Part shown: one piece after another, positions 1 through 9,313 of the stretch
How positions within the stretch are numbered: the first letter of the stretch is position 1
Layout: each line of letters begins with the position of its first letter
From: Kocuria salsicia
GTDB lineage: Bacteria > Actinomycetota > Actinomycetes > Actinomycetales > Micrococcaceae
Assembly (NCBI RefSeq): GCF_007681555.1
Contig: NZ_VELE01000001.1
Location: forward strand, 744,001 to 808,000
DNA length: 64,000 nt
Reading direction: 5' to 3'
Position numbers and translations under genes: made by a program
The notes under the pieces: model-generated
Told to the model about the DNA's origin: nothing
Databases searched by the model: none
Seen by the model: the letters and a program-made list of their open reading frames with translations, nothing else

Positions 1-2356
1 TGATGCCGCGCTCGTCCAGTGCGGAGAGCACCTCCTCCGACACGTTCGGGATGTCACGCGTGATCTCCTCGGCACCGAGCTTGGTGTCGCGGGCGTCGAT
101 CTCGTGCTCCTCGATGTGGATGGACGTCAGGACGTCCTCGGAGACCATGCGCTGGGAGAGGATGATGGCGTCCTCGTAGTTGAGGCCCTCCCAGGACATG
201 TACGCGATCAGCAGGTTCTTGCCCAGTGCCAGCTCGCCGTGGTCGGTCGAGGGACCGTCCGCGATGACCGTGCGGGGCTCCACGCGCTGGCCCTCGGAGA
301 CGATCACGCGCTGGTTGTACGTGTTGCCCGGGTTCGAGCGCACGAACTTGTTGATCGGGTAGAGCTTGGTGGTGCCGTCGTCGTTGAGCACGGTCACGAG
401 GTCAGCGGAGACCTCCTCGACCACGCCCGGCTTGGTGGCGAGCACCGAGTCCCCGGCGTCCAGCGCCGAGTAGCGCTCCATGCCGGTGCCCACGAGCGGG
501 GCCTCGGACGTGAGCAACGGCACGGCCTGGCGCTGCATGTTCGCGCCCATGAGGGCACGGTTGGCGTCGTCGTGCTCGAGGTACGGGATCAGGGCCGTGG
601 CCACCGACACCATCTGGCGCGGGGAGACGTCCATGAACTCGATGTCCTCGGGGGCCACCAGCACGGCCTCACCGGAGCCGTCGGAGGCGCGCGAGAGCAC
701 GGCGTCCTCAGCGAAGTGGCCGTCCTCGGTCAGCGGTGCGTTGGCCTGCGCGATCGTGAGCCCGCGCTCGTCGTCCGCAGTGAGGTAGACGACGTCGTCA
801 GTGACGGTGCCGTCCACGACCTTGCGGTACGGGGTCTCGATGAACCCGAACGGGTTGATCCGCGCGTACGTGGCGAGCGAGCCGATCAGACCGATGTTCG
901 AGCCCTCAGGGGTCTCGATCGGGCACATGCGGCCGTAGTGCGACGGGTGGACGTCACGGACCTCCATGCCCGCGCGGTCGCGCGAGAGCCCGCCGGGGCC
1001 CAGCGCGGACAGGCGGCGCTTGTGGGTCAGGCCCGCGAGCGGGTTGTTCTGGTCCATGAACTGCGAGAGCTGGGAGGTCCCGAAGAACTCCTTGATCGCG
1101 GCCACCACGGGGCGGATGTTGATCAGGGTCTGCGGGGTGATCGCCTCGACGTCCTGCGTGGTCATGCGCTCGCGCACCACTCGCTCCATGCGGGAGAGCC
1201 CGGTGCGGATCTGGTTCTCGATCAGCTCGCCCACGGCGCGGATACGGCGGTTGCCGAAGTGGTCGATGTCGTCGACGTCCACATGGATCTCGCGGGCCTC
1301 GCCGTCGCGCGTTCCGGGCATGGTGGAGCGGCCGTCGTGCAGGGTCACGAGGTAGCGGATCATGGCGACGATGTCGTCGAGGGACAGCACGGAGGCGTCC
1401 GCGTCCGTGAAGGGCTTGTCGAGACCGAGCTTGCGGTTGAGCTTGTAGCGGCCCACCTTGGCGAGGTCGTAGCGCTTCGGGTTGAAGTACATGTTGTCCA
1501 GCAGGGACTGGGCGGCGTCAACCGTGGGCGGCTCCCCCGGACGCAGCTTGCGGTAGATGTCGAGCAGCGCCTCCTCGCGGGTCTCGGTGGCGTCCTTCTC
1601 GAGGGTCGCGCGGATCGAGTCGAACTCGCCGAACTCCTCGAGGATCTTGGCCTCGGTCCAGCCCAGCGCCTTGAGCAGCACGGTCACGGACTGCTTGCGC
1701 TTGCGGTCCAGACGCACGCCCACCTGGTCGCGCTTGTCGATCTCGAGCTCGAACCACGCCCCGCGGGAGGGGATGATCTTGGCGGAGTAGATGTCCTTGT
1801 CGGACGTGCGGTCCTGGCCCTTCTCGAAGTAGGCGCCGGGGGAACGGACCAGCTGGGAGACGACGACGCGTTCGGACCCGTTGATCACGAACGTGCCCTT
1901 GTCGGTCATGAGCGGGAAGTCCCCCATGAACACGGTCTGCTGCTTGATCTCGCCCGTGTTGTTGTTCATGAACTCGGCCTTGACGTACAGCGGCGCCGAG
2001 TAGGTGGCGTCACGGTCCTTGCACTCGTCCGTGGTGTACTTCGGGTCGTAGAACTCCGGCTCCGAGAACGAGAGGGACATGGTGCCCTGGAAGTCCTCGA
2101 TCGGGGAGATCTCCTCGAAGATGTCCGAGAGCCCGGACGTGGTGGACACGCTGGTGTCACCGGTTTCCTGGGCCTCGACCACGCGGGCCTGCCAGCGCTC
2201 GTTGCCCACCAGGCGGTCGAAGCTGTCGGTCTGCAGCGCGAGCAGGTTGGGGACGTCCAGTGGTTCGTGGATCTTCGCGAAGGAGACCCGGCGAGGAATG
2301 TTGTCGCTCGTGGGGTGGTTGGCGGAGACGTTCGTATCGGTGCTCGAGGCGACCAA
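1..2356 (-). CDS. rpoB: RNA polymerase beta subunit, N-terminal part (runs off window)
   Basis: Beta subunit of RNA polymerase, which forms one side of the catalytic cleft. About 785 residues are present; the family has about 1160, and the C-terminal third lies beyond position 1. The start is a TTG at 2356, chosen because GGAAGGA lies 7 nt upstream and no ATG fits. The fork-loop/rifampicin region (forward about 980-1090) reads [16 protein letters not shown] followed by [13 protein letters not shown]. The Asp, His and Ser positions usually mutated to resistance are wild type, so a rifampicin-sensitive enzyme is expected. Unusually, the next genes upstream are an MBL hydrolase and gcvTP, not rplL. 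It has its own candidate promoter and an approximately 140-nt leader. Confidence 0.97.
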   Translation of the reverse strand, partial: MVASSTDTNVSANHPTSDNIPRRVSFAKIHEPLDVPNLLALQTDSFDRLVGNERWQARVVEAQETGDTSVSTTSGLSDIFEEISPIEDFQGTMSLSFSEPEFYDPKYTTDECKDRDATYSAPLYVKAEFMNNNTGEIKQQTVFMGDFPLMTDKGTFVINGSERVVVSQLVRSPGAYFEKGQDRTSDKDIYSAKIIPSRGAWFELEIDKRDQVGVRLDRKRKQSVTVLLKALGWTEAKILEEFGEFDSIRATLEKDATETREEALLDIYRKLRPGEPPTVDAAQSLLDNMYFNPKRYDLAKVGRYKLNRKLGLDKPFTDADASVLSLDDIVAMIRYLVTLHDGRSTMPGTRDGEAREIHVDVDDIDHFGNRRIRAVGELIENQIRTGLSRMERVVRERMTTQDVEAITPQTLINIRPVVAAIKEFFGTSQLSQFMDQNNPLAGLTHKRRLSALGPGGLSRDRAGMEVRDVHPSHYGRMCPIETPEGSNIGLIGSLATYARINPFGFIETPYRKVVDGTVTDDVVYLTADDERGLTIAQANAPLTEDGHFAEDAVLSRASDGSGEAVLVAPEDIEFMDVSPRQMVSVATALIPYLEHDDANRALMGANMQRQAVPLLTSEAPLVGTGMERYSALDAGDSVLATKPGVVEEVSADLVTVLNDDGTTKLYPINKFVRSNPGNTYNQRVIVSEGQRVEPRTVIADGPSTDHGELALGKNLLIAYMSWEGLNYEDAIILSQRMVSEDVLTSIHIEEHEIDARDTKLGAEEITRDIPNVSEEVLSALDERGI

Positions 2357-2503
2357 GATGTGATCCTTCCACAGACATGCAGTGAATACGCGAGGTTCCC
2401 GGGGAGAGAAAAAGGGGCCGGTGACGAGGACTGTCGACAACCGCCCCTGCGGCGCCCACCGCTATATGAAGGCACGCATGCATAAGGGACAACGCAAAGT
2501 ACT

Positions 2504-2532
2504 AGCTTAGGGCACTCCCGGCGTGTTGTCCA
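2504..2532 (-). promoter_or_regulatory. Candidate rpoB promoter
   Basis: On the minus strand TGGACA (2527-2532) and TAAGCT (2504-2509) are separated by 17 bp. This resembles an actinobacterial sigma-70-type promoter (TTGACA/TANNNT). It would start transcription near 2497 and leave an approximately 140-nt leader before rpoB. It makes rpoB independent of the upstream hydrolase gene. A weaker TATA-like stretch (CATATA) lies near 2464. Confidence 0.5.
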
Positions 2533-2555
2533 CACCCGTGCTGGACGAATGCCCG

Positions 2556-2577
2556 CCCGGGCCGTAAGATGCCCGGC
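2556..2577 (-). terminator. Hairpin after the MBL hydrolase gene
   Basis: A CCGGGC/GCCCGG stem with an 8-nt loop lies just after the hydrolase stop codon and just upstream of the candidate rpoB promoter. There is no U-tract, so it is a weak or factor-assisted terminator at best. Confidence 0.35.
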
Positions 2578-2583
2578 CGCCGC

Positions 2584-3327
2584 TCAGGCGACGCCGTTGG
2601 CGCGGGCCTGGTACGCCGCGCGCTGCGCCCCGAGGCGCCAGGGGTCGCCGTGTCCGGGCAGCACGACCGTGGCCCGGGTGGCCGCGATCGCGTCCAGGGA
2701 CGTGAGAGCCATCTGCGCATCTGCGGTGGCCGCGCCGGCCACGACCCGGGGCCCGGTGAGCCCGGTGTAGGGGTCGAGGGTCACCAGCGCGTCCCCGGAG
2801 AGCACGGCGTCCGCGTCGGGGACGTGCAGGGCGCAGTGCCCGTAGGTGTGGCCCGCGGTGAGGACGACCCGTGGACTGCCTGGAACGGGAACCGTCTGGC
2901 CCACGGCGAGGGACCGGGTGACGGTCACTCCCTTCACACCCGCTGCTCCCCCGGCGAGCATCGACACCAGCACCGGAATGGCCCGGGGGTGCCTCAGTGG
3001 GTACAGAGCCGTGGGGCTCTCGTGCGCGTAGCTGTAGGGGTGCGCCGCGAGGTGGCGCTCCCTCTGGTGGGCAAACACGGGGACGCCGAGCCGCTCCACG
3101 AGTCTGGCGGCGACACCCACGTGGTCGAAGTGCGCATGGGTGAGGACGAGGGCCCTGATCTGCTGCGGTGAGCGCCCGAGCTCGCGCACCGCGTGGCCGA
3201 GCTCGTTCCAGACGCGCGGCAGCCCCGCGTCCACGAGTGTCAGACCGCTGGAGTCCTCCAGCAGGTAGCAGTTGACGTGGTGGTTCTGGATCATGTGGAT
3301 CCCTGGGGCGACGTCTCGTACGAACAC
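2584..3327 (-). CDS. MBL-fold metallo-hydrolase
   Basis: A 247-residue metallo-beta-lactamase-fold hydrolase. The metal-binding motif THAHFDH is at residues 63-69; later ligands are in AGHTYGHC, SGDALV and LPGHGDP. The size and motifs match the glyoxalase II/teichoic-acid-hydrolase-like superfamily, but nothing fixes the substrate. The start is GTG at 3327 because AGAAGGAG lies 6 nt upstream; the frame is open further upstream without a better signal. It sits alone between gcvT and rpoB on the same strand, with hairpins on both sides, so it is probably its own short transcript. A thiol-ester or other small-molecule substrate is possible but unproven. Confidence 0.85.
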   Translation of the reverse strand: MFVRDVAPGIHMIQNHHVNCYLLEDSSGLTLVDAGLPRVWNELGHAVRELGRSPQQIRALVLTHAHFDHVGVAARLVERLGVPVFAHQRERHLAAHPYSYAHESPTALYPLRHPRAIPVLVSMLAGGAAGVKGVTVTRSLAVGQTVPVPGSPRVVLTAGHTYGHCALHVPDADAVLSGDALVTLDPYTGLTGPRVVAGAATADAQMALTSLDAIAATRATVVLPGHGDPWRLGAQRAAYQARANGVA

Positions 3328-3413
3328 GGCGTTCTCCTTCTCCCTGCGTCCGCGACGACGCACGGATGTTCTCCGCGGCCCGCAGGCCAGCCCCGGACGG
3401 GCCGGCACGTGAC

Positions 3414-3451
3414 AGCGGGTCTACAGGAAGGCTACTCCCGGCAGACCCGCT
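3414..3451 (-). terminator. Hairpin after gcvT
   Basis: AGCGGGTCT (3414-3422) pairs perfectly with AGACCCGCT (3443-3451) across a 20-nt loop, 34 bp past the gcvT stop. It is a plausible terminator of the glycine cleavage operon, without a U-tract. Confidence 0.4.
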
Positions 3452-3484
3452 CCTGGCACACCCCTGGGGGTCCGTTCCCTGCGC

Positions 3485-4630
3485 TCAGCCCCGCTTGTAG
3501 AACGGCAGCGGGGTCTGCTCCACGTCCACCGCCCGGCCGCGGACGTCCACGACGCCCACTGTTCCGGCCGCGATCTCCTCGAGCGCGTCGGTGGCAACCA
3601 GCGCCATGGCCACCGGCCTGCCGAGGGTAGGCGAAGGCAGTCCGCTGGTGACCTCGCCCACGGTGCGCTCCCCCACCACCACGGTGTAGCCGGCGCGCAC
3701 GGGCTTGCGTCCTAGGCCCTGCAGCCCAATCAGGGTGCGCTGAGGTGTGGTCTCGAGCATGGCGGTGAGCGCGTCCCCGCCCACCGTGACGGTGCCCGCC
3801 TCGCCCTTCTTCCGCAGAGCAACCTCCACGAGCTTGCCGAGCCCGGCCTCCACCGGGGAGATCTCCGTGGAGAGCTCGTGGCCGTAGAGGGGCATCCCCG
3901 CCTCGAGCCGCAGGGAGTCCCGCGCGGCGAGACCCGCGGGACCGATGGGGGCGTCCTCGGTGCCCAGCCGCTCCGCGGTGGCCAGCAGCGCGCTCCACAG
4001 CTGCGGGGCGTGCTCGTTGTCGCAGTAGAGCTCGAAGCCGTCCTCACCGGTGTACCCGGTACGGGCGGCGAGCACAGGCACCCCCGCACACTCGGCCGGG
4101 ACGCACGCGTAGTACTTCAGCGCAGCGACGCCCTGTGCGGGGGTCAGCTCGGTGGCCTCGAGCACCTCCAGGGCGCGCGGGCCCTGGACCGCGATCAGCG
4201 AGGTCCCTGGACCGCGGTCAGTGACGACGACGTCGAATCCCTCGGCGCGCTCCTGCAGAGCCCGCACCACGGTCTCCTGGTTCCCGGCGTTCGGCACCAC
4301 GAGGTACCGCTCCTCCCCCAGCCGGTAGGTGATCAGGTCGTCCAGGATCCTGCCCTGCTCGTCCACGATCAGGGAGTACTTGGCCCGGCCGGACCCGACG
4401 CCCGAGAGCACCCCCACGAGCGCGTGGTCCAGGAACTCCCCCGTCTGGGGACCGGTGACCTCCACCTCCCCCATGTGGGAGAGGTCGAAGATCCCGGCCC
4501 CGCGGCGCACGGCGTGGTGCTCGGCGGTGTCGCTCGCGTAGCGCACGGGCATCGACCAGCCGCCGAAGTCGGTGAACCTGGCCCCCAGCTCCTCGTGGGC
4601 CTCATGCAGTGCGGTGTGCCGCTCGCTCAT
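3485..4630 (-). CDS. gcvT: Glycine cleavage system T protein (aminomethyltransferase)
   Basis: Tetrahydrofolate-dependent aminomethyltransferase of the glycine cleavage system. It releases ammonia from the aminomethyl-lipoyl H protein and makes 5,10-methylene-THF. It has 381 residues, the normal size. The N-terminus carries the family signatures FTDFGGWSMPVRY and FDLSHMGE, and the middle has RTGYTGEDGFE. The ATG at 4630 overlaps the gcvP stop (ATGA), so translation is probably coupled to gcvP and under the same upstream riboswitch. gcvH and lpd are not in the window, so the complex must be completed elsewhere. Confidence 0.97.
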   Translation of the reverse strand: MSERHTALHEAHEELGARFTDFGGWSMPVRYASDTAEHHAVRRGAGIFDLSHMGEVEVTGPQTGEFLDHALVGVLSGVGSGRAKYSLIVDEQGRILDDLITYRLGEERYLVVPNAGNQETVVRALQERAEGFDVVVTDRGPGTSLIAVQGPRALEVLEATELTPAQGVAALKYYACVPAECAGVPVLAARTGYTGEDGFELYCDNEHAPQLWSALLATAERLGTEDAPIGPAGLAARDSLRLEAGMPLYGHELSTEISPVEAGLGKLVEVALRKKGEAGTVTVGGDALTAMLETTPQRTLIGLQGLGRKPVRAGYTVVVGERTVGEVTSGLPSPTLGRPVAMALVATDALEEIAAGTVGVVDVRGRAVDVEQTPLPFYKRG

Positions 4631-7524
4631 CACTTCTCCTGTTCCGCTGCCGCGCTGTAGGCGGCGTCGAAGGCCTCGATGGGCGGGCACTCGCACACGA
4701 GGTTGCGGTCACCGGCGGCGTTGTCCACGCGGCCCACCGGAGGCCAGTACTTGACCCGGCGCAGGGACGGGACCGGGTAGGCGGCCTGCGAGCGCGGGTA
4801 GGCGCGCTCCCACTCGTCCGCCGTGAGCACCTGAGCGGTGTGCGGGGCGTGGCGGACTGCGGAGTCCTCGAGGGCGATCTCCCCGTCCGCGATCTGCTGC
4901 ATCTCCGCGTGGATGGTGCGCATAGCCGTGATGAAACGGTCCAGCTCCGCGAGGCCCTCCGACTCGGTGGGCTCCACCATGAGCGTGCCCGCCACCGGGA
5001 ACGCCAGGGTGGGGGCGTGGAAGCCGAAGTCGACGAGCCGCTTGCAGACGTCCTCGGCGGTGACGCCCGAGGCCTTGGTCATGGGACGCAGGTCCAGGAT
5101 GCACTCGTGGGCCACGAACCCGCCGTCCCCGGTGTAGAGGGTGGGGAAGACGTCCGAGAGCTGCCGTGAGATGTAGTTGGCGCCCAGCACGGCGGTGCGC
5201 GAGGACTCGGTGAGCCCCTGCGCCCCGGTCATGGCGATGTACATCCAGGTGATGGGCAGCACGCCCGCCGAACCGTGGGGTGCCTCGGCCACGGGGAAGC
5301 CTGCACCGCGCTCGTCCAGGTCCGCGTCCGCCGGGTTGCCGGGGAGATAGGGCACCAGGTGCTCGGCCACGGCCACGGGGCCCACTCCGGGTCCGCCGCC
5401 GCCGTGGGGGATGCAGAACGTCTTGTGCAGGTTCAGATGGGAGACGTCCCCGCCGAAGCGCCCGGGGCGCGCGAGGCCCATCAGCGCGTTCAGGTTGGCG
5501 CCGTCCACGTAGACCTGACCGCCGGCGTCGTGCACCGCCGCGCACACCTGCGTGATGTCCGTGTCGTACACGCCGTGGGTGGAGGGGTAGGTGACCATGA
5601 TGCCCGCGAGCTCGTCCCCCACGGACTCGATCTTGGCCGCGAGGTCCCCCTGGTCGATCGTGCCGTCCGCCGCCGTGGCCACCACCACGACCTTCAGGTC
5701 TGCGAGCACCGCAGAGGCCGCGTTCGTGCCGTGCGCGGAGGACGGGATCAGGATGGTCTTGCGCTGGTGCTCGCCGCGGTCCACCTGGTAGCGGCGGATG
5801 GCGAGCAGCCCCGCAAGCTCGCCCTGGGAGCCGGCGTTCGGCTGCACGGAGACCGCCGCGTAGCCGGTGATCTCCGCGAGCCAGGACTGCAGCTGGTCGA
5901 TCAGCTCGCTCCAGCCCCTGGTCTGGTCCTCGGGGGCGAGCGGGTGGATGCTCGCGAACTCGGGCCACGAGATGGGCTCCATCTCCGCGGCGGCGTTGAG
6001 CTTCATGGTGCACGAGCCCAGCGGGATCATGGTGCGATCCAGGGCCAGGTCCTTGTCCGAGAGCTCGCGCAGCCAGCGCATCAGTGAGGTCTCGGAGCGG
6101 TGCGTGTGGAACACCGGGTGGGTCATGTACTCGTCCGTGCGCAGCCACTTGGCCGGAAGGTCGTAGGTCGAGACGTCCTCGGTCGCGGCGGCGTCGGCCG
6201 CGCCGCAGGCCTCGGAGACCGCGGTCAGGACGTCCTCGACGTCGCGCTCGGTGTGGGGCTCGCCGAAGCTCGCACCCACGGTGTCCTGGTCCACGCGGCG
6301 CAGGTTGATCCCGCGGTCCGCGGCGGCGGCGACCACGCCGTCCGCGCGCCCGGGTACCGAGAAGGTGACGGTGTCGAAGAAGCGGTCGTGGACGACGTCG
6401 ACCCCCCGCGCCCGCAGCCCGGCGGCCAGGCTCGCGGCGAGGCCGTGCAGCCGCAGCGCGAGGGCGCGCAGGGCGTCCGGGCCGTGGTGCACTGCGTACG
6501 CGGCGGCCACGATGGCCAGCAGCGCCTGGGCGGTGCAGATGTTGGAGGTGGCCTTCTCGCGTCGGATGTGCTGCTCGCGGGTCTGCAGCGCGAGGCGGTA
6601 GGCCGGGGCACCCGAGGAATCCGTGGAGACGCCCACGATGCGGCCGGGCAGCGAACGCTCGGTGCCCTTGCGGGACGCCATGAACGCCGCGTGGGGACCG
6701 CCGAAGAACAGGGGCACGCCGAATCGCTGGGCGGAGCCGACGGCGATGTCCGCTCCGGTCTCCCCGGGGCTGCGCAGCATGGTCAGGGCCAGCAGGTCCG
6801 TGCTCACGGTGACGAGGGCGCCGGCCTCGTGCGCGGCGTCGACGACGGCGGTGGTGTCCAGGACGTCCCCGTCCGCGCCGATCTGCGCGACGACCACGCC
6901 GAAGTACTCGCCGTCCGCCAGCGCGCGGGCGACCTCCTGGGGATCGCCCAGGTCCGCCGTGACCAGCTCGATCCCCGCGGCCCGGGTGCGGCCCGTGAGG
7001 ACGGCCAGGGTCTGCGGCAGGGAACGGGAGTCCACGAGCACCCGCGTGCTCTTGGAACGGCGGTTGGCGCGGCGCATCATCAGCACCGCCTCGGCCACGG
7101 CCGAGGACTCGTCCAGCAGGGAGGCGTTGGCCACGTCCATGCCGGTGAGGTCGATCACCGCGTTCTGGAACGTGAGCAGCAGCTCCAGGCGGCCCTGGGA
7201 GATCTCCGGCTGGTACGGGGTGTAGGAGGTGTAGAAGCCCGGGTTCTCCAGGATGTTGCGGCGGATCGCGGCGGGCGTGACCGTCTCGTGGTAGCCCTGT
7301 CCGATCAGCTGGCGCATCACGGTGTTGCGCGCGGCGACCCGGCGCAGGGCGGCCAGGGCCTCCGGCTCGTCGAGGGGCTCCGGAAGGGCCAGCGTGTCCC
7401 GGAAGCGGATGCTCTCCGGAACGGCGCGGTCGATCAGCTGGTCGAGGTCCTCCGCGCCCACGGCGCGGAGCATGGTGGCGAGGTCATCGGCGTCCGGACC
7501 GATGTGGCGTGACAGGAAGGACAT
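4630..7524 (-). CDS. gcvP: Glycine dehydrogenase (decarboxylating), P protein
   Basis: PLP-dependent glycine decarboxylase of the glycine cleavage complex, 964 residues: a fused single-chain P protein with both halves of the two-subunit form. The PLP lysine is K701 in LNLHKTFCIPHGGGGPG, followed by the glycine-rich loop. It begins MSFLSRHIGPDADD, typical of the family. The start ATG at 7524 has AGGAG about 7 nt upstream; the frame is open 34 codons further, but that stretch overlaps the riboswitch. It is the first gene of the gcvP-gcvT operon and is directly preceded by a tandem glycine riboswitch, so it is expected to be induced by glycine. Confidence 0.98.
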   Translation of the reverse strand: MSFLSRHIGPDADDLATMLRAVGAEDLDQLIDRAVPESIRFRDTLALPEPLDEPEALAALRRVAARNTVMRQLIGQGYHETVTPAAIRRNILENPGFYTSYTPYQPEISQGRLELLLTFQNAVIDLTGMDVANASLLDESSAVAEAVLMMRRANRRSKSTRVLVDSRSLPQTLAVLTGRTRAAGIELVTADLGDPQEVARALADGEYFGVVVAQIGADGDVLDTTAVVDAAHEAGALVTVSTDLLALTMLRSPGETGADIAVGSAQRFGVPLFFGGPHAAFMASRKGTERSLPGRIVGVSTDSSGAPAYRLALQTREQHIRREKATSNICTAQALLAIVAAAYAVHHGPDALRALALRLHGLAASLAAGLRARGVDVVHDRFFDTVTFSVPGRADGVVAAAADRGINLRRVDQDTVGASFGEPHTERDVEDVLTAVSEACGAADAAATEDVSTYDLPAKWLRTDEYMTHPVFHTHRSETSLMRWLRELSDKDLALDRTMIPLGSCTMKLNAAAEMEPISWPEFASIHPLAPEDQTRGWSELIDQLQSWLAEITGYAAVSVQPNAGSQGELAGLLAIRRYQVDRGEHQRKTILIPSSAHGTNAASAVLADLKVVVVATAADGTIDQGDLAAKIESVGDELAGIMVTYPSTHGVYDTDITQVCAAVHDAGGQVYVDGANLNALMGLARPGRFGGDVSHLNLHKTFCIPHGGGGPGVGPVAVAEHLVPYLPGNPADADLDERGAGFPVAEAPHGSAGVLPITWMYIAMTGAQGLTESSRTAVLGANYISRQLSDVFPTLYTGDGGFVAHECILDLRPMTKASGVTAEDVCKRLVDFGFHAPTLAFPVAGTLMVEPTESEGLAELDRFITAMRTIHAEMQQIADGEIALEDSAVRHAPHTAQVLTADEWERAYPRSQAAYPVPSLRRVKYWPPVGRVDNAAGDRNLVCECPPIEAFDAAYSAAAEQEK

Positions 7525-7576
7525 GCAAAGTCTCCTGGGCTGCTCGTGGGCACGGTGGCCCTGCGTGTCCTCCCCG

Positions 7577-7795
7577 CTCTGTTCCACAACCTGAGAGTTT
7601 TCGCCGACGCGCGGTACTGCGCGCACGCCGACCTGCCCCGACGGCGTCCGCGACCACGCGGGTCACGGACTCTCCAGAGTGGCCTGGGGCGGCGGTACGG
7701 GTGCCTGAGAGGTTCCCGGGGAGGGTTTGCTCCTTCGGCGATGGCGCCGCCGCGGACCTCCCAGCCCCCGACCCGCCATGCTCTCCCGCCGCACC
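7577..7795 (-). promoter_or_regulatory. Tandem glycine riboswitch upstream of gcvP
   Basis: The minus-strand leader shows two gcvT-type glycine aptamers in series. Aptamer 1 (about 7685-7795) has the conserved GGCGGGAGAGCAUGG opening, then GCCGAAGGAGCAA and CCUCUCAGGCACC. Aptamer 2 (about 7577-7680) opens ACUCUGGAGAGU and ends GGCGAAAACUCUCAGG, then closes with ACAGAG. The short linker and the placement 53 nt before the gcvP start fit an ON switch for glycine catabolism. Aptamer 2 is more diverged, with CGUCGGGGCAGG in place of the GAAGGRGCAA core. Confidence 0.92.
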
Positions 7796-7876
7796 GTGGC
7801 GGCCAGATGGTCAGGGCCAGTTTCGCACATCACACCGAGGACGGGCGCCACCGCGACGGGCGCCCCCGGGCACGAC

Positions 7877-7906
7877 AGAACCCCGCACCGTGCGGTGCGG
7901 GGTTCT
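7877..7906 (-). terminator. Terminator of the rplJ-rplL operon
   Basis: A perfect 14-bp stem (AGAACCCCGCACCG and its complement) with a 2-nt spacer lies 65 bp after rplL and before the glycine riboswitch. It is very stable and separates rplJL transcription from gcvPT. There is no clear U-tract, as is common in high-GC actinobacteria. Confidence 0.75.
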
Positions 7907-7971
7907 GGAGTGGTGCGAGGTGGCGTCCGAGGACGCTCACGCTGCGCGGGTGGCGCCTGGGGCGCCGGGAA

Positions 7972-8358
7972 TCACTTGACGGTGACGGTGGCGCCGGCGC
8001 CCTCGAGGGACTCCTTGGCCTTGTCAGCGGCTTCCTTGGTGGCGCCTTCCAGCACGGCCTTGGGAGCGGAGTCCACGAGGTCCTTGGCTTCCTTCAGGCC
8101 CAGCGAGGTCAGCCCGCGGACCTCCTTGATGACCTGGATCTTCTTGTCACCGGCGGACTCGAGGATGACGTCGAACTCGGTCTTCTCCTCCTCGGCGGCA
8201 CCGGCGTCACCGGCGGCGGGAGCGGCACCGGCCACGGCCACGGGGGCGGCAGCGGTGACGTCGAAGGTCTCCTCGAACGCCTTCACGAACTCGGAGAGCT
8301 CGATGAGGGACAGTTCCTTGAAGGCCTCGATGAGTTCTTCGGTGGTCAGCTTAGCCAT
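7972..8358 (-). CDS. rplL: 50S ribosomal protein L7/L12
   Basis: Acidic stalk protein of the large ribosomal subunit that recruits translational GTPases. It has 128 residues: an N-terminal dimerisation helix ([20 protein letters not shown]), an Ala/Gly-rich hinge around residues 37-55, and a globular C-terminal domain with [19 protein letters not shown]. It follows rplJ by 122 bp in the standard order. Unusually, the gene is followed by a strong terminator and then gcvPT rather than rpoB. Confidence 0.98.
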   Translation of the reverse strand: MAKLTTEELIEAFKELSLIELSEFVKAFEETFDVTAAAPVAVAGAAPAAGDAGAAEEEKTEFDVILESAGDKKIQVIKEVRGLTSLGLKEAKDLVDSAPKAVLEGATKEAADKAKESLEGAGATVTVK

Positions 8359-8480
8359 GGTATTGGCTCCTTACTTGTACGTGGTGCCGGCGCTGGTGGC
8401 CCCGGCGAGGTGTGCGTGGTGAGAAGAACACGGGCGCTTTCCCGGGGGTGAACCCGGGGCCCGGTGGATCCCCGAGGGAA

Positions 8481-9014
8481 TCAGGCGGCGTTCTCGCCCT
8501 GTTCGTCCAGCTTGGCCCGCAGCGCGTCCGCGGTGCGGACGGTCTTGGACAGCGGGGCCTGGAACAGCGCGGCAGCCTTGGACAGTGATGCCTTGGCGGC
8601 ACCGGCGACCTTGGCGAGCAGGACCTCGCGGGACTCGAGGTCCGCGAGCTTCTCGATCTCGGTCTCGTCCATCGCGACGCCGTCCAGGTAACCGCCCTTG
8701 ACGACCAGCTGGGGGTTGTCCTTGGCGAAGTCACGCAGGCTCTTGGCTGCCTCGACGGCGTCACCGGAGACGAACGCGATGGCCGAGGGGCCGATGAGCT
8801 GGCCCTCGAACGCGTCGATCCCGGATTCGCGCGCCGCGATGGCGGTGAGCGTGTTCTTCACCACGGCGTATTCGGCGTTCTCACCGAGAGAGCGACGCAG
8901 CGTCTTCAGCTGAGCCACGGTGAGCCCGCGGTACTCCGTCAGGACAGCAGCGTGCGAGTTGGAGAACAGCGTCTTCAACTCTGCAACCGCGGCAGCCTTT
9001 TCAGGATTCGCCAT
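8481..9014 (-). CDS. rplJ: 50S ribosomal protein L10
   Basis: Ribosomal protein L10, which anchors L7/L12 dimers to the ribosome and usually autoregulates its own leader. It has 177 residues and begins [17 protein letters not shown]; the family signature [13 protein letters not shown] is near residue 30. The start ATG at 9014 has GGAAGGAG 4-5 nt upstream. It is preceded by a leader of about 230 nt containing a terminator-like hairpin with a U-run, and by a good candidate promoter. Confidence 0.98.
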   Translation of the reverse strand: MANPEKAAAVAELKTLFSNSHAAVLTEYRGLTVAQLKTLRRSLGENAEYAVVKNTLTAIAARESGIDAFEGQLIGPSAIAFVSGDAVEAAKSLRDFAKDNPQLVVKGGYLDGVAMDETEIEKLADLESREVLLAKVAGAAKASLSKAAALFQAPLSKTVRTADALRAKLDEQGENAA

Positions 9015-9074
9015 GGTGCTCCTTCCTTACATGTGGATGCCGGCTCCGCGCGCCCCGAGGGATGGCACGACAAA

Positions 9075-9098
9075 AGCCCCGCGCAGATGCCCGGGGCT
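9075..9098 (-). promoter_or_regulatory. Terminator-like hairpin in the rplJ leader (possible L10 attenuator)
   Basis: On the minus strand AGCCCCG and CGGGGCT pair around a 10-nt loop and are followed at once by TTTTGT. This looks like an intrinsic terminator, but it sits inside the L10 leader 60 nt before rplJ. L10 operons are classically controlled by L10(L12) binding to the leader, so an attenuator is a reasonable inference. It could instead end an upstream transcript. Confidence 0.55.
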
Positions 9099-9249
9099 CG
9101 ACCACGTCCGATCGTCCACGCGTGAGCATGGTAGGTCCGGATGAAGGATTCGTGCTGGTTCACCTGCGCTGGACGGATCCCGTCTCCGGGAACCTCTTCG
9201 ACCACGCGCACCGAGGCGCGCATGATGACCGGCGGTCTTTGGTGGTTTC

Positions 9250-9279
9250 ACAGTACCCCAGGCACGCGGAGCGGACCAA
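9250..9279 (-). promoter_or_regulatory. Candidate rplJ-rplL promoter
   Basis: TTGGTC (9274-9279) and TACTGT (9250-9255) lie on the minus strand with an 18-bp spacer. Transcription would start near 9243, giving a leader of about 230 nt that includes the attenuator-like hairpin. Confidence 0.5.
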
Positions 9280-9313
9280 ATGCCCGGCGGACGGGAGCGA
9301 CGACGCGGCGGGG

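Noticed and set aside
980-1090. Possible rifampicin-resistance changes in rpoB
   Set aside because: The Asp, His and Ser positions of the resistance region are all wild type.
104-2485. Very long open frame antisense to rpoB
   Set aside because: It is the shadow of the highly biased rpoB codons; it has no start signals or domain features.
6100-7512. Long open frame antisense to gcvP
   Set aside because: High-GC shadow frame; no family features, and gcvP is unambiguous.
8975-9223. Open frame through the rplJ leader as a leader peptide
   Set aside because: It overlaps the rplJ start, contains the attenuator-like hairpin and shows no ribosome binding site.
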